Assembly (NCBI GenBank): GCA_900546085.1
Contig: URBS01000020.1
Coordinates: forward strand, 1-23,876
Direction: 5' to 3'
Source: an uncultured Collinsella sp.
GTDB lineage: Bacteria; Actinomycetota; Coriobacteriia; Coriobacteriales; Coriobacteriaceae
DNA length: 23,876 bases
Shown: positions 7,825 to 15,446 of the stretch, one piece after another
How positions within the stretch are numbered: position 1 is the stretch's first letter
How the letters are laid out: each line of letters starts with the position of its first letter
Translations under genes and position numbers: made by a program
The notes under the pieces: model-generated
What the model was told of the DNA's origin: nothing
Databases searched by the model: none
Seen by the model: only the letters and a program-made list of their open reading frames with translations

Positions 7825-8694
7825 ATGGCCCAGATTACCGCCGCTATGGTCAAGCAGCTCCGCGAGATGACCGACTCCCCGATGATGGAGTGCAAGAAGG
7901 CTCTCGTCGAGGCTGACGGCGACATGGACGCCGCTGTCGACGTTCTGCGTAAGAACGGCCTTGCCAAGGCTGCCAAGAAGGCTGGCCGTGAGACCAACGA
8001 GGGCGCTGTCGCCGCGTTCGTCTCCGAGGATGGCAAGACCGGCGCTCTGCTCGAGCTCTCCTGCGAGACCGACTTCGTTGGCTCCAACGCCAAGTTCACT
8101 GGCTTTGCTTCCAAGGTCGCTGAGGTTGTCGCTACCACCGAGCCTGCTGACGTCGACGCTCTGCTCGAGAAGCCGATGGGCGAGGAGACCGTTTCCTCCG
8201 AGCTCACCGAGATGATTCACATCATGGGCGAGAACATGAAGATCTCCCGCTTCGCTGCCCGCAAGGCCGAGAACGGCGCGCTCGCTTCTTACATCCACAT
8301 GGGTGGTAAGATCGGCGTCCTCGTCGAGTTCGCCTTCGAGAAGGCCGAGACCGCTCAGGCTGAGTCCTTCAAGACCTTCGCTCACGACGTTGCCCTTCAG
8401 GTTGCCGCCGTCGCACCGATCTGCGCCACCCGCGATCAGGTTCCGGCCGAGACCGTCGAGCACGAGAAGCAGATCTACATGGCCCAGGCTGCCGAGTCCG
8501 GCAAGCCCGAGGCTATCCAGGAGAAGATGGCTGTTGGCCGTCTGGAGAAGTTCTACAAGCAGTCCGTGCTCACCGAGCAGGAGTTCATCAAGGACAGCTC
8601 CCTCACCATCAAGAAGTACGCTGAGCAGGTCTCCAAGGAGCTCGGCGACACCATTACCGTCGTTGCCTTCGACCGTCTGGTCCGTGGCGAGTAA
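7825..8694 (+). CDS. tsf: Elongation factor Ts
   Basis: EF-Ts releases GDP from EF-Tu so that EF-Tu can be recharged during translation. The 289-residue product has the N-terminal UBA-like helical domain that binds EF-Tu (residues 1-50, with LREMTDSPMMECKKAL). It also has the CETDFVGSN motif, whose Asp-Phe pair inserts into EF-Tu, followed by the two-part dimerisation core. The usual TGAGMMDCK motif reads TDSPMMECK here, as in many Actinobacteria. I chose the ATG at 7825 because GAAAGGA lies about 6 nt upstream. The TTG at 7810 would precede this site. Confidence 0.98.
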   Translation: MAQITAAMVKQLREMTDSPMMECKKALVEADGDMDAAVDVLRKNGLAKAAKKAGRETNEGAVAAFVSEDGKTGALLELSCETDFVGSNAKFTGFASKVAEVVATTEPADVDALLEKPMGEETVSSELTEMIHIMGENMKISRFAARKAENGALASYIHMGGKIGVLVEFAFEKAETAQAESFKTFAHDVALQVAAVAPICATRDQVPAETVEHEKQIYMAQAAESGKPEAIQEKMAVGRLEKFYKQSVLTEQEFIKDSSLTIKKYAEQVSKELGDTITVVAFDRLVRGE

Positions 8695-8717
8695 ATAAGC
8701 TCTTGTAGCTGGTAATG

Positions 8718-8752
8718 AGCAGGCTGTGGGTTTTACTCACAGCCTGCTTTTT
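8718..8752 (+). terminator. Intrinsic terminator after rpsB-tsf
   Basis: A 13-bp stem (8718-8730 with 8736-8748, one G-U pair) has a 5-nt loop and runs into T residues at 8748-8752. Confidence 0.92.
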
Positions 8753-8773
8753 CATGGCTCTTATCAGAGCCTT

Positions 8774-8782
8774 TGATATCAT
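8774..8782 (+). promoter_or_regulatory. Extended -10 promoter candidate for the pyrH operon
   Basis: TGA-TATCAT fits an extended -10 element and lies between the tsf terminator and pyrH. No good -35 hexamer stands at the expected distance, which is common for extended -10 promoters. The start codon of pyrH is 30 nt downstream. Confidence 0.45.
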
Positions 8783-8811
8783 ATTGAGAGTCTAATTAAA
8801 GGAGGATCGCT

Positions 8812-9534
8812 TTGTCCGACATCCGATATAAACGCGTGCTTCTTAAGCTTTCCGGCGAAGCACTGATGGGCGACGGCCAATATGGCATCGACCCCAAGGT
8901 TACCGACCATCTTGCCAAGCAGGTCAAGGAGCTGCTCGCCGTTGGCCATGAGGTCGGCGTCGTTGTCGGCGGCGGCAATATTTTCCGCGGCATGGCCGGC
9001 GCTGCCGGTGGCATGGAGCGTGCTCAGGCCGACTACATGGGCATGCTGGCAACCGTTATGAACGCGCTCGCTCTGCAGGATGCCTTCGAGCATAACGATG
9101 TTCCCTGCCGCGTGATGAGCGCTATCCAGATGAACGAGATCTGCGAGCCCTATATTCGCCGTCGCGCCATCAACCACCTTTCCAAGGGCAACGTCGTTAT
9201 TTTTGCCGCCGGTTCGGGCAATCCGTACTTTACGACCGACACCGCCGCGGCTCTTCGTGCGTGCGAGATCGGCGCTGAGATTCTGATTAAAGCCACCAAG
9301 GTTGACGGCATCTACGACAAGGATCCCGTCAAGTGCGCCGATGCCGTCCGTTTTGACAAGATTACCTATCACGAGGTTCTCGTTCGCGGCCTGCAGGTTA
9401 TGGATTCCACGGCTACGGCTCTGTGCCAGGATAACCGTATGCCGATTTTGGTCCTCAACATCGATGGCGAGGACACCGTCAAGCGCGCGCTTTCGGGTGA
9501 GCCCGTCGGCACGCTCGTCTATCAGGAGGATTAA
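8812..9534 (+). CDS. pyrH: Uridylate kinase (UMP kinase)
   Basis: PyrH phosphorylates UMP to UDP, the step that feeds UTP and CTP synthesis. The bacterial enzyme is a hexamer of the amino-acid-kinase fold. The 240-residue protein shows LLKLSGEAL near the N-terminus, the glycine-rich GGGNIFRG at 53-60, the GNPYFTTDTAA nucleotide-binding segment and the KATKVDGIYDKDP motif. The start is a TTG at 8812, supported by AAAGGAGGA (8798-8806) five nt upstream. There is no closer ATG. frr follows after two nucleotides, the usual pairing. Confidence 0.97.
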   Translation: MSDIRYKRVLLKLSGEALMGDGQYGIDPKVTDHLAKQVKELLAVGHEVGVVVGGGNIFRGMAGAAGGMERAQADYMGMLATVMNALALQDAFEHNDVPCRVMSAIQMNEICEPYIRRRAINHLSKGNVVIFAAGSGNPYFTTDTAAALRACEIGAEILIKATKVDGIYDKDPVKCADAVRFDKITYHEVLVRGLQVMDSTATALCQDNRMPILVLNIDGEDTVKRALSGEPVGTLVYQED

Positions 9535-9536
9535 GC

Positions 9537-10073
9537 ATGGCAGAGAACATCACCGCCCATATGGACAAGTCGCTCGAGTCCCTCAAGCATAACTTCTCCA
9601 AGGTTCGTACCGGCCGCGCCAATGCCAACATTCTGTCCGACATCACCGTTGATTATTACGGTGTTCCCACGCCGGTCACGCAGGTTGCCGCCGTCAAGAC
9701 CCCTGAGGCCCACATGCTGCTCATCGAGCCGTGGGACAAGGCGCTCATCAATGCTATCGTCAAGGCCATCGGCGCTTCCGATCTGGGCATTACCCCCAAC
9801 TCCGATGGCACCGTCGTTCGTCTGCCGTTCCCGGCCCCCACTGAGGAGCGCCGTCGCGAACTCGTCAAGGAGTGCCGCGAGTACGCCGAGCAGGCCAAGG
9901 TGTCTATCCGTAACATCCGTCGCGACTTCAACAACAAGCTCGAGCGCGATGAGGAGCTCACCGAGGACGATGTCCGTCGCGAGCAGGCCAAGGTCCAGAA
10001 GCACACCGATGAGTATGTCGCCAAGGTCGAGGAGCTTCTGAAGGAAAAAGAAGCCGAGGTCATGGAGATCTAA
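9537..10073 (+). CDS. frr: Ribosome recycling factor
   Basis: RRF works with EF-G to split the post-termination ribosome. The 178-residue product is slightly shorter than the common 185. It has the KVRTGRANANIL motif, the VDYYGVPTPV turn, and the long C-terminal three-helix bundle with the RRREL, RNIRRDFNNKL and KHTDEYVAKVEELLKEKE segments. The ATG at 9537 is preceded by AGGAGGA (9524-9530), which overlaps the end of pyrH. The gene ends one base before uppS. Confidence 0.97.
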   Translation: MAENITAHMDKSLESLKHNFSKVRTGRANANILSDITVDYYGVPTPVTQVAAVKTPEAHMLLIEPWDKALINAIVKAIGASDLGITPNSDGTVVRLPFPAPTEERRRELVKECREYAEQAKVSIRNIRRDFNNKLERDEELTEDDVRREQAKVQKHTDEYVAKVEELLKEKEAEVMEI

Positions 10074-10074
10074 G

Positions 10075-10869
10075 GTGCAATACGACGAGCATAAACTGGT
10101 CGAGTACTTTGCCGACGCCCCTGCGGGCGTCGGTTTTTCCGACCTTGACCTCAATAACATTCCGCACCATATCTCGTGCATCATGGACGGCAACGGTCGT
10201 TGGGCCACGTCGCGCGGTCTTGCACGCACCGAGGGCCACAAGGCGGGTATCGTCTCGCTGCGCGAGATCATTACCGCCTGCGTGCGCCTGGGCGTCGACG
10301 TGCTTTCGGCCTATGCATTTTCGACCGAAAACTGGAATCGACCGCAGCACGAAGTCAACGTTCTGATGCACCTGTTTGCCAAGACGTTTATCGACGAGCT
10401 GCCGCTTCTGAAGCGCGAAAATGTGCGCGTAGTCTTTTTGGGTGACATTTCCGCGCTGCCCAAGAAGACTCGCGACGTTTTTGAGCGCGGTCTTGCCGAG
10501 TGCGCCGATCACACCGGTATGACGCTGGCGCTTGCCGTCAACTACGGCGCGCGTGCCGAGATTACCCGCGCTGTCCGTCAGATCGCATCCGACGCTGCCG
10601 CCGGTAAGATCGATCCTGCCGCAATTGATGACGACATGGTGGCTTCCCACCTCTATACCGCCGGTCTTCCCGATCCCGAACTTGTGATTCGCACCTCTGG
10701 TGAGCTGCGCCTTTCGAACTATCTGCTGTGGCAGGTGGCTTATTCCGAATTCTACGTCACCGATACCTATTGGCCCGACTTTGATCGTTGGGGCCTTGTC
10801 GACGCCATTTTGGCCTATCAGGGCCGTGACCGTAGGTTTGGTGGACTGAGCAAGACCGAGGAGGCTTAA
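10075..10869 (+). CDS. uppS: Isoprenyl transferase (undecaprenyl diphosphate synthase)
   Basis: UppS condenses isopentenyl diphosphate units onto farnesyl diphosphate to make the C55 lipid carrier for peptidoglycan and other wall polymers. The 264-residue protein has the catalytic CIMDGNGRWA motif (Asp38), STENWNRP, AVNYGAR and the C-terminal RTSGELRLSNYLLWQ and EFYVTDTYWPDF blocks. The GTG at 10075 has GGAG about 7 nt upstream inside frr. No ATG, GTG or TTG start is available between it and the catalytic motif. The first 22 residues are an extension beyond the conserved domain, and their coding sequence contains a terminator-like hairpin described separately. Confidence 0.96.
   Translation: MQYDEHKLVEYFADAPAGVGFSDLDLNNIPHHISCIMDGNGRWATSRGLARTEGHKAGIVSLREIITACVRLGVDVLSAYAFSTENWNRPQHEVNVLMHLFAKTFIDELPLLKRENVRVVFLGDISALPKKTRDVFERGLAECADHTGMTLALAVNYGARAEITRAVRQIASDAAAGKIDPAAIDDDMVASHLYTAGLPDPELVIRTSGELRLSNYLLWQVAYSEFYVTDTYWPDFDRWGLVDAILAYQGRDRRFGGLSKTEEA
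10112..10138 (+). promoter_or_regulatory. Terminator-like hairpin inside the 5' end of uppS
   Basis: A perfect 9-bp GC-rich stem (10112-10120 with 10125-10133) has a CTGC loop and is followed immediately by five T residues (10134-10138). It has the shape of an intrinsic terminator but falls at codons 13-22 of uppS. It could act as an attenuator between frr and the lipid genes downstream. Confidence 0.5.
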
Positions 10870-10871
10870 TC

Positions 10872-11786
10872 GTGTCCGATCGTCCCAAGGCATCTGCTCC
10901 CAAGACGCCAGTTTCCGCGGCGCCTGCGCGCAAGGCTGCCACTGCGGGAGCGCCTGCAGCGAAGAGCGGCACCGGTTCGTGGCTGGCGGGCTTTATTACC
11001 CGTGCCGCCGCCGGTATCGTCTACGCCGTTGTCTTTATCCTGTGCCTGGTTTTGGGTATCGTGCCCACGGCCATCTTTGTTTCTGTCATGAGCGGTCTGT
11101 GCTGCTATGAGTTTTTCCGTATGACAAGGCTCGATGGCAAGATGGCTAACGAGCGCATGGGTATCGCTGCCGCCGTACTCTTTCCGCTGTCGGCGTTGGG
11201 CGATTCGATGTTGCTGAATGCCCTGCTTTTTGCCTTGATGCTCGCTGTGGGCATTTGGTATGTCTGGTCGCCGCGTACCCGCATCTCTGATGTGGCCGTG
11301 ACGCTCATGGGTCCCATCTACACTGGCTTTATGCTGTCGGCTATCGTGCTGCTGCGCGATGCCGTGCCCGGTTTTGCCGGCGCCCTGCTTTCAGTGGGCG
11401 TTTGCGCGTCCCTTTGGGTCTCCGATTCGTTTGCCTACATCGTGGGTAGCCGTATCGGCAAGCACAAGATGGTTCCCAAGATCTCCCCCAAAAAGAGCTG
11501 GGAGGGGTTTGCCGGCGGCATCTTGGGCTCGGTTTTGATTTGGCTCATCCTGTGGGCGACGCACTTCTACAAGCTCAGCCTGCCCTATGCGCTGCTGTGC
11601 GGCGTGGTCGTGTCCATTCTGGGCGTTATCGGCGACCTTATCGAGTCGCGCATCAAGCGCGGTGTGGGCGTCAAGGATTCCGGCAACCTTATCCCGGGCC
11701 ACGGCGGAATGCTCGATCGTAGCGATTCGCTTATCTTCGGTTGCATCACCGCACAGCTGTTGCTGATGATCGGAGGCGTGCTGTAA
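10872..11786 (+). CDS. cdsA: Phosphatidate cytidylyltransferase
   Basis: CdsA makes CDP-diacylglycerol from phosphatidic acid and CTP, the branch point to all major bacterial phospholipids. The 304-residue membrane protein has several hydrophobic segments from about residue 40 onward. Near its C-terminus it has the family signature SRIKRGVGVKDSG...PGHGGMLDRSDS. Residues 1-35 are rich in Ala, Pro and Lys and look disordered, an extension not required by the family. The start is the GTG at 10872, with GAGGAGG about 7 nt upstream. The TAA stop overlaps the dxr ATG by one base. Confidence 0.95.
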   Translation: MSDRPKASAPKTPVSAAPARKAATAGAPAAKSGTGSWLAGFITRAAAGIVYAVVFILCLVLGIVPTAIFVSVMSGLCCYEFFRMTRLDGKMANERMGIAAAVLFPLSALGDSMLLNALLFALMLAVGIWYVWSPRTRISDVAVTLMGPIYTGFMLSAIVLLRDAVPGFAGALLSVGVCASLWVSDSFAYIVGSRIGKHKMVPKISPKKSWEGFAGGILGSVLIWLILWATHFYKLSLPYALLCGVVVSILGVIGDLIESRIKRGVGVKDSGNLIPGHGGMLDRSDSLIFGCITAQLLLMIGGVL

Positions 11787-12973
11787 TGTCCTTCCAGACG
11801 ACGTATGGCCCCGATGGACGCCTTCGCGTTGCCATCCTGGGTTGTACGGGCTCTATCGGCACCCAGGCGCTCGATGTGTGCCGCCAGCATGCCGATCGCC
11901 TGCAGGTGACGGCGCTGTCCGTTAATTCCAGCACCTCGGAGCTCGTTGCCGCTGCCCGCGAGTTCTCGGTTCCGGCGGTTGCCGTTGCCGATGTCGCTCA
12001 TGGCGATGACGCCGTGCTGCAGGAGTTGCCCGAGGGCACACAGCTCGGCGTTGGCGCGCAGGCGGTTTGCGAGCTCGCGCGTCGCGACGATGTCGACTGC
12101 GTGCTCGTCGCTATTGTGGGCGCCGCCGGTCTCGAGGCGAGCCATGCGGCCTTGACCTCGAATAAGCGCCTTGCCCTTGCCAACAAGGAGTCCCTCGTCG
12201 TCGGTGGCGACTTGCTTATGCCGTTGGCGCAACCGGGCCAGCTTATTCCGGTCGACTCTGAGCATTCCGCCATCTACCAGTGCTATCTGGGGGAGAACCC
12301 GCGCGAGGCCCACTGCATTTGGCTCACCTGCTCGGGCGGTCCGTTCTTTGGCCGCACGCGCGACGAGCTCGATCGCGTGACGCGTGCCGATGCCCTCGCG
12401 CATCCCACGTGGGCCATGGGTGCCAAGATCACCATTGACTCCGCCACCCTCATGAACAAGGGCCTGGAGCGCATTGAGGCCATGCATCTGTTTAACTGCG
12501 ACCTCGATTTCATTAACGTGGTCGTGCAGCGTCAGTCCAAGATTCACTCTATGGTCGAGTTCGCCGACGGCTCCGTGATGGCGCATCTCGGTGCATCCGA
12601 CATGCGTATTCCCATCCAGTTCGCGTTCTCGTATCCCGAGCGTTGGGATACTCCGGCGCCTCGTATCGATTTCCGCGAGCTGGGGCAGCTCACGTTTGAT
12701 GCTGCCGACATGGATACCTTCCGCTGTCTGGCACTGGCCGAGCGTGCCGGCAAGACGGGTGGCACCATGCCGTGCGTGCTCAATGCCGCCAACGAGGTCG
12801 CCGTCGATGCCTTCCTGCACGATGGCTGCAGCTTTACCGATATCGATCGCATTGTGGAATCCTGCATGGACGCCCACGATATGCAGGTGGTCGATTCGTT
12901 TGAGCTGCTTCGCGACATCGATGCGTGGGCGCGTGAAAAGGCTGCGCAGGTGCTCGCCGCAACCCGTTCCTAA
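11786..12973 (+). CDS. dxr: 1-deoxy-D-xylulose 5-phosphate reductoisomerase
   Basis: Dxr converts deoxyxylulose phosphate to methylerythritol phosphate, the committed step of the MEP isoprenoid pathway, using NADPH and a divalent metal. The 395-residue product has the NADPH-binding GCTGSIGTQ at 19-27, ANKESLVVGGDLL, the metal-site PVDSEHSAIYQC and HPTWAMGAKITIDSATLMNKG. The C-terminal domain has LNAANEVAV. The ATG at 11786 overlaps the cdsA stop and has GGAGG (11772-11776) upstream. Its presence shows that isoprenoids are made by the MEP route, so an intact ispG would be expected in the same cell. Confidence 0.97.
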   Translation: MSFQTTYGPDGRLRVAILGCTGSIGTQALDVCRQHADRLQVTALSVNSSTSELVAAAREFSVPAVAVADVAHGDDAVLQELPEGTQLGVGAQAVCELARRDDVDCVLVAIVGAAGLEASHAALTSNKRLALANKESLVVGGDLLMPLAQPGQLIPVDSEHSAIYQCYLGENPREAHCIWLTCSGGPFFGRTRDELDRVTRADALAHPTWAMGAKITIDSATLMNKGLERIEAMHLFNCDLDFINVVVQRQSKIHSMVEFADGSVMAHLGASDMRIPIQFAFSYPERWDTPAPRIDFRELGQLTFDAADMDTFRCLALAERAGKTGGTMPCVLNAANEVAVDAFLHDGCSFTDIDRIVESCMDAHDMQVVDSFELLRDIDAWAREKAAQVLAATRS

Positions 12974-12998
12974 CCCATAAGGATTGCTTTTTCGTTTT

Positions 12999-14360
12999 AT
13001 GGATACTGTTCTGAGCGTTCTCTCATCGGTCTTTTGGGGCCTGCTGATGCTTTCCGTCCTCGTGTTTTTGCACGAGGGCGGCCACTTTTTGGCGGCGCGT
13101 GCCTGCGGCGTCCGTGTGACCGAGTTCTTTTTGGGTCTGCCGTGCCGCTTTGACATCCATTACACGTCGCGTCGCATTGGAACCAAGTTTGGCGTGACCC
13201 CGCTGCTGCTGGGTGGCTACGCTGCCATCTGCGGTATGGATCCGACCGATGTTTCGTGCGCCGACCGCGTGCTCGCGGCTATCTATCGTCATGGTCGCGT
13301 GACCGTGGCCGACCTTGCTGTCGAGCTCGAGCTTTCCGAGGAGGATGTGCTCGAGGCATGCGCCCTTTTGCTGGGATGGGGCTCCATCGCGCCCTGGTAT
13401 GAGGAAGGGGAGAAGCCCTCGCCGAGCTACTATCCCACCAAATATCAGACGTTGCCGCGAGACAAGGCAGGCTATACCACCTTTGATGGTCGCCGTTTCG
13501 ATCGCGAACATGCGACTGCCGAGGGCGATGTGTGGGAGCTGCCGTGCGGCGAGGCCGAGTTCCTTGCGCGCGAGCGCTCGCACACCTATTTGGGCCAGGG
13601 CTTTGTCAAGCGTGCCTTTATGCTGCTTGCGGGCATTATCGTCAATATCCTGACGGGTTTTTTGCTCCTTATGAGCATCTATTCCATCGCAGGTGTCACC
13701 GTGCCGGTGGATACCAATGTGATTGGCCAGGTTGACGAAGGCTCGATTGCCGCCTCGGCGGGAATCGAGGGCGGCGACGCGATTCTTTCGGTCGACGGTG
13801 TATCGTGCTCTACCTGGATGGACGTTTACGATGCCATCGGCAAGGCTGCCGGTAAGGACGATATCGCCATTGAGTACGAGCGTGACGGCAAGCAGCATTC
13901 GACCACGGTTGCGCTCAAAGAGGACGATCGCTTAGGTGTGTATGCCTCTACGCAGGTGGTCCGTTTAGACCCCATCACGTCGGCTCGCCTGTCGTTCTCC
14001 TCTGTTGTGCAGACAGCGGAGGGCGTGATGCGCCTGCTCCAGCCGCAGCATACGATGGGGATTCTCGATCAGTCCTCTTCGATCGTGGGTATTAGCGTTA
14101 TGTCCTCACAGGCTGCTGCTGCCGGCCCTGCCACGTTCCTTTCGTTTGCCGCCCTCATTTCATTCTCGCTTGGCTTTATGAACCTGCTGCCCATCCCGCC
14201 ACTCGATGGCGGCAAGCTAGTCATCGAGATCATTCAGAAGATTGCGGGCCGCGAGCTTCCGCTCAAGGTCCAGACGATTGTGAGCTATGTGGGCATCGCG
14301 CTCTTTGCGCTGCTGTTTGTCTATATGCTTCGTTCCGACATCCTTCGATTTATTCTGTAG
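12999..14360 (+). CDS. rseP: RseP-type site-2 zinc metalloprotease with an inserted winged-helix-like domain
   Basis: RseP/YluC cuts transmembrane segments of anti-sigma factors and remnant signal peptides inside the membrane. The protein (453 residues from ATG 12999) has the zinc motif HEGGH at 25-29 in the first membrane helix and the LLLGGY membrane-associated strand at about 70-74. A PDZ domain spans about 235-315, and the second zinc-ligand motif NLLPIPPLDGG starts at about 395. Between about residues 81 and 190, where most RseP proteins have a short linker, there is an insertion of roughly 80-100 residues. Its helix pattern (ADRVLAAIYRHG, VTVADLAVELE, SEEDVLEACALLL) resembles a winged helix. 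The start is uncertain: AAGGA (12979-12983) is 15 nt before the ATG and abuts the TTG at 12984. Confidence 0.92.
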   Translation: MDTVLSVLSSVFWGLLMLSVLVFLHEGGHFLAARACGVRVTEFFLGLPCRFDIHYTSRRIGTKFGVTPLLLGGYAAICGMDPTDVSCADRVLAAIYRHGRVTVADLAVELELSEEDVLEACALLLGWGSIAPWYEEGEKPSPSYYPTKYQTLPRDKAGYTTFDGRRFDREHATAEGDVWELPCGEAEFLARERSHTYLGQGFVKRAFMLLAGIIVNILTGFLLLMSIYSIAGVTVPVDTNVIGQVDEGSIAASAGIEGGDAILSVDGVSCSTWMDVYDAIGKAAGKDDIAIEYERDGKQHSTTVALKEDDRLGVYASTQVVRLDPITSARLSFSSVVQTAEGVMRLLQPQHTMGILDQSSSIVGISVMSSQAAAAGPATFLSFAALISFSLGFMNLLPIPPLDGGKLVIEIIQKIAGRELPLKVQTIVSYVGIALFALLFVYMLRSDILRFIL

Positions 14361-14373
14361 GGGAGTGTTTGGA

Positions 14374-15446
14374 TTGTCTTTATCCCATCCTTTGCCTCGC
14401 GAGCTGACGCGCCCCGTGCATGTGGGCGGCGTGCAGATCGGTGGCGGCGCGCCGGTGGTGGTCCAATCTATGACCTGCACCGATACCGCTGATGCCCGGG
14501 CAACGCTTGCGCAAGTGTGCGCGTTGGCGCAGGCTGGCTGCGATATCGTGCGCGTGAGCGTGCCCTCCGAGGCCGCGCTTGAGGGCTTTCGCACCATCTG
14601 TGCCGAGTCTCCGGTGCCGATTGTCGCCGATATCCACTTTAACCATAAGCTCGCCATTGGTGCCGTTGAGGCCGGTGCCGCCAAGCTGCGCATCAATCCC
14701 GGCAATATCGGCGATTGGGCCAAGGTTGACGCGGTGATCGATGCTGCGGGTGCCTCGGGCTGTGCGATTCGCATTGGCGTGAACGCGGGCTCGCTTGAGC
14801 AAGATATTGCCGAGCGCGACGACCTCACGCAGCCCGAAAAGCTCGTGATGTCGAGCGAGCGCTTCGTCAAGCACTTTGAGGATCGCGGCTTTACGAACAT
14901 TGTGCTTTCGGCCAAGGCCCATAGCGTGCAAACGACGCTCGAGCCCTGTCACGTGAGATTCCCCACGTTCCGCTTCACCTGGGCGTGACGGAGGCGGGGA
15001 CCAAGCTTCAGGGTACCATCAAGAGCTCTGTAGGCTTGGGTATCTTGCTTTCCGAAGGCATCGGCGACACCATGCGTGTGTCGCTCACGGCCGATCCGGT
15101 TGAGGAGCCGCCGGTCGCCTGGGGAATTCTACAGTCGCTGGGCCTGCGTCGCCGTGGTCCCGAGATTGTCTCGTGCCCCACGTGCGCCCGCTGCCAGGTT
15201 AACCTCATTCCCATCGCCGAGGAGGTCACCGAGCGGCTTAAGAACTATTCCGCGCCGCTTTCGATTGCCGTCATGGGATGTGCCGTTAATGGCCCCGGTG
15301 AGGCTTCTGATGCCGACCTAGGCGTTGCTTGCGGACGTGGTCAGGCCTTGCTCTTTTCGCATGGCCAGATCATTGGTAAAGTAGCTGAGGACCAAATTGT
15401 CGACGCGCTTATGGCAGAGGTCGACAAGCTTATTGAGGAGAAATAA
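14374..15446 (+). pseudogene. ispG: (E)-4-hydroxy-3-methylbut-2-enyl-diphosphate synthase, frameshifted
   Basis: IspG is the iron-sulfur enzyme that makes HMBPP near the end of the MEP pathway. The N-terminal TIM-barrel half (14374-14943; VQSMTCTDTADA, VADIHFNHKLA, RINPGNIG, RIGVNAGSLE) is in one frame. The C-terminal half is in another frame from 14940 (RALSREIP, LHLGVTEAGTK, then SCPTCARCQ and GCAVNGPGEA with the three cluster cysteines and Glu). The first frame runs into nonsense and stops at 14988. Both halves are otherwise well conserved and abut at a CGAG sequence, where about two residues (Ala-Tyr by family pattern) are missing. This fits a 10-nt deletion between short repeats. The start is the TTG at 14374 with GGGGAG 8 nt upstream. 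A sequencing error or a mixed population is as likely as a true null allele, because the gene should be essential. Confidence 0.9.

Noticed and set aside
6961..8463. A 500-codon minus-strand frame opposite rpsB and tsf
   Set aside because: It is low-complexity Leu/Gly/Asp/Val sequence created by the codon bias of two highly expressed genes. It has no ribosome binding site or family motif.
11585..13156. A 523-codon minus-strand frame opposite cdsA, dxr and rseP
   Set aside because: It crosses three clear genes and has no motif of its own.
14985..15446. The C-terminal half of ispG taken as a separate gene
   Set aside because: Its apparent GTG start lies inside the conserved LHLGVTEAGT motif, and similarity continues upstream in the same frame to 14940, so it is the second half of a broken gene.
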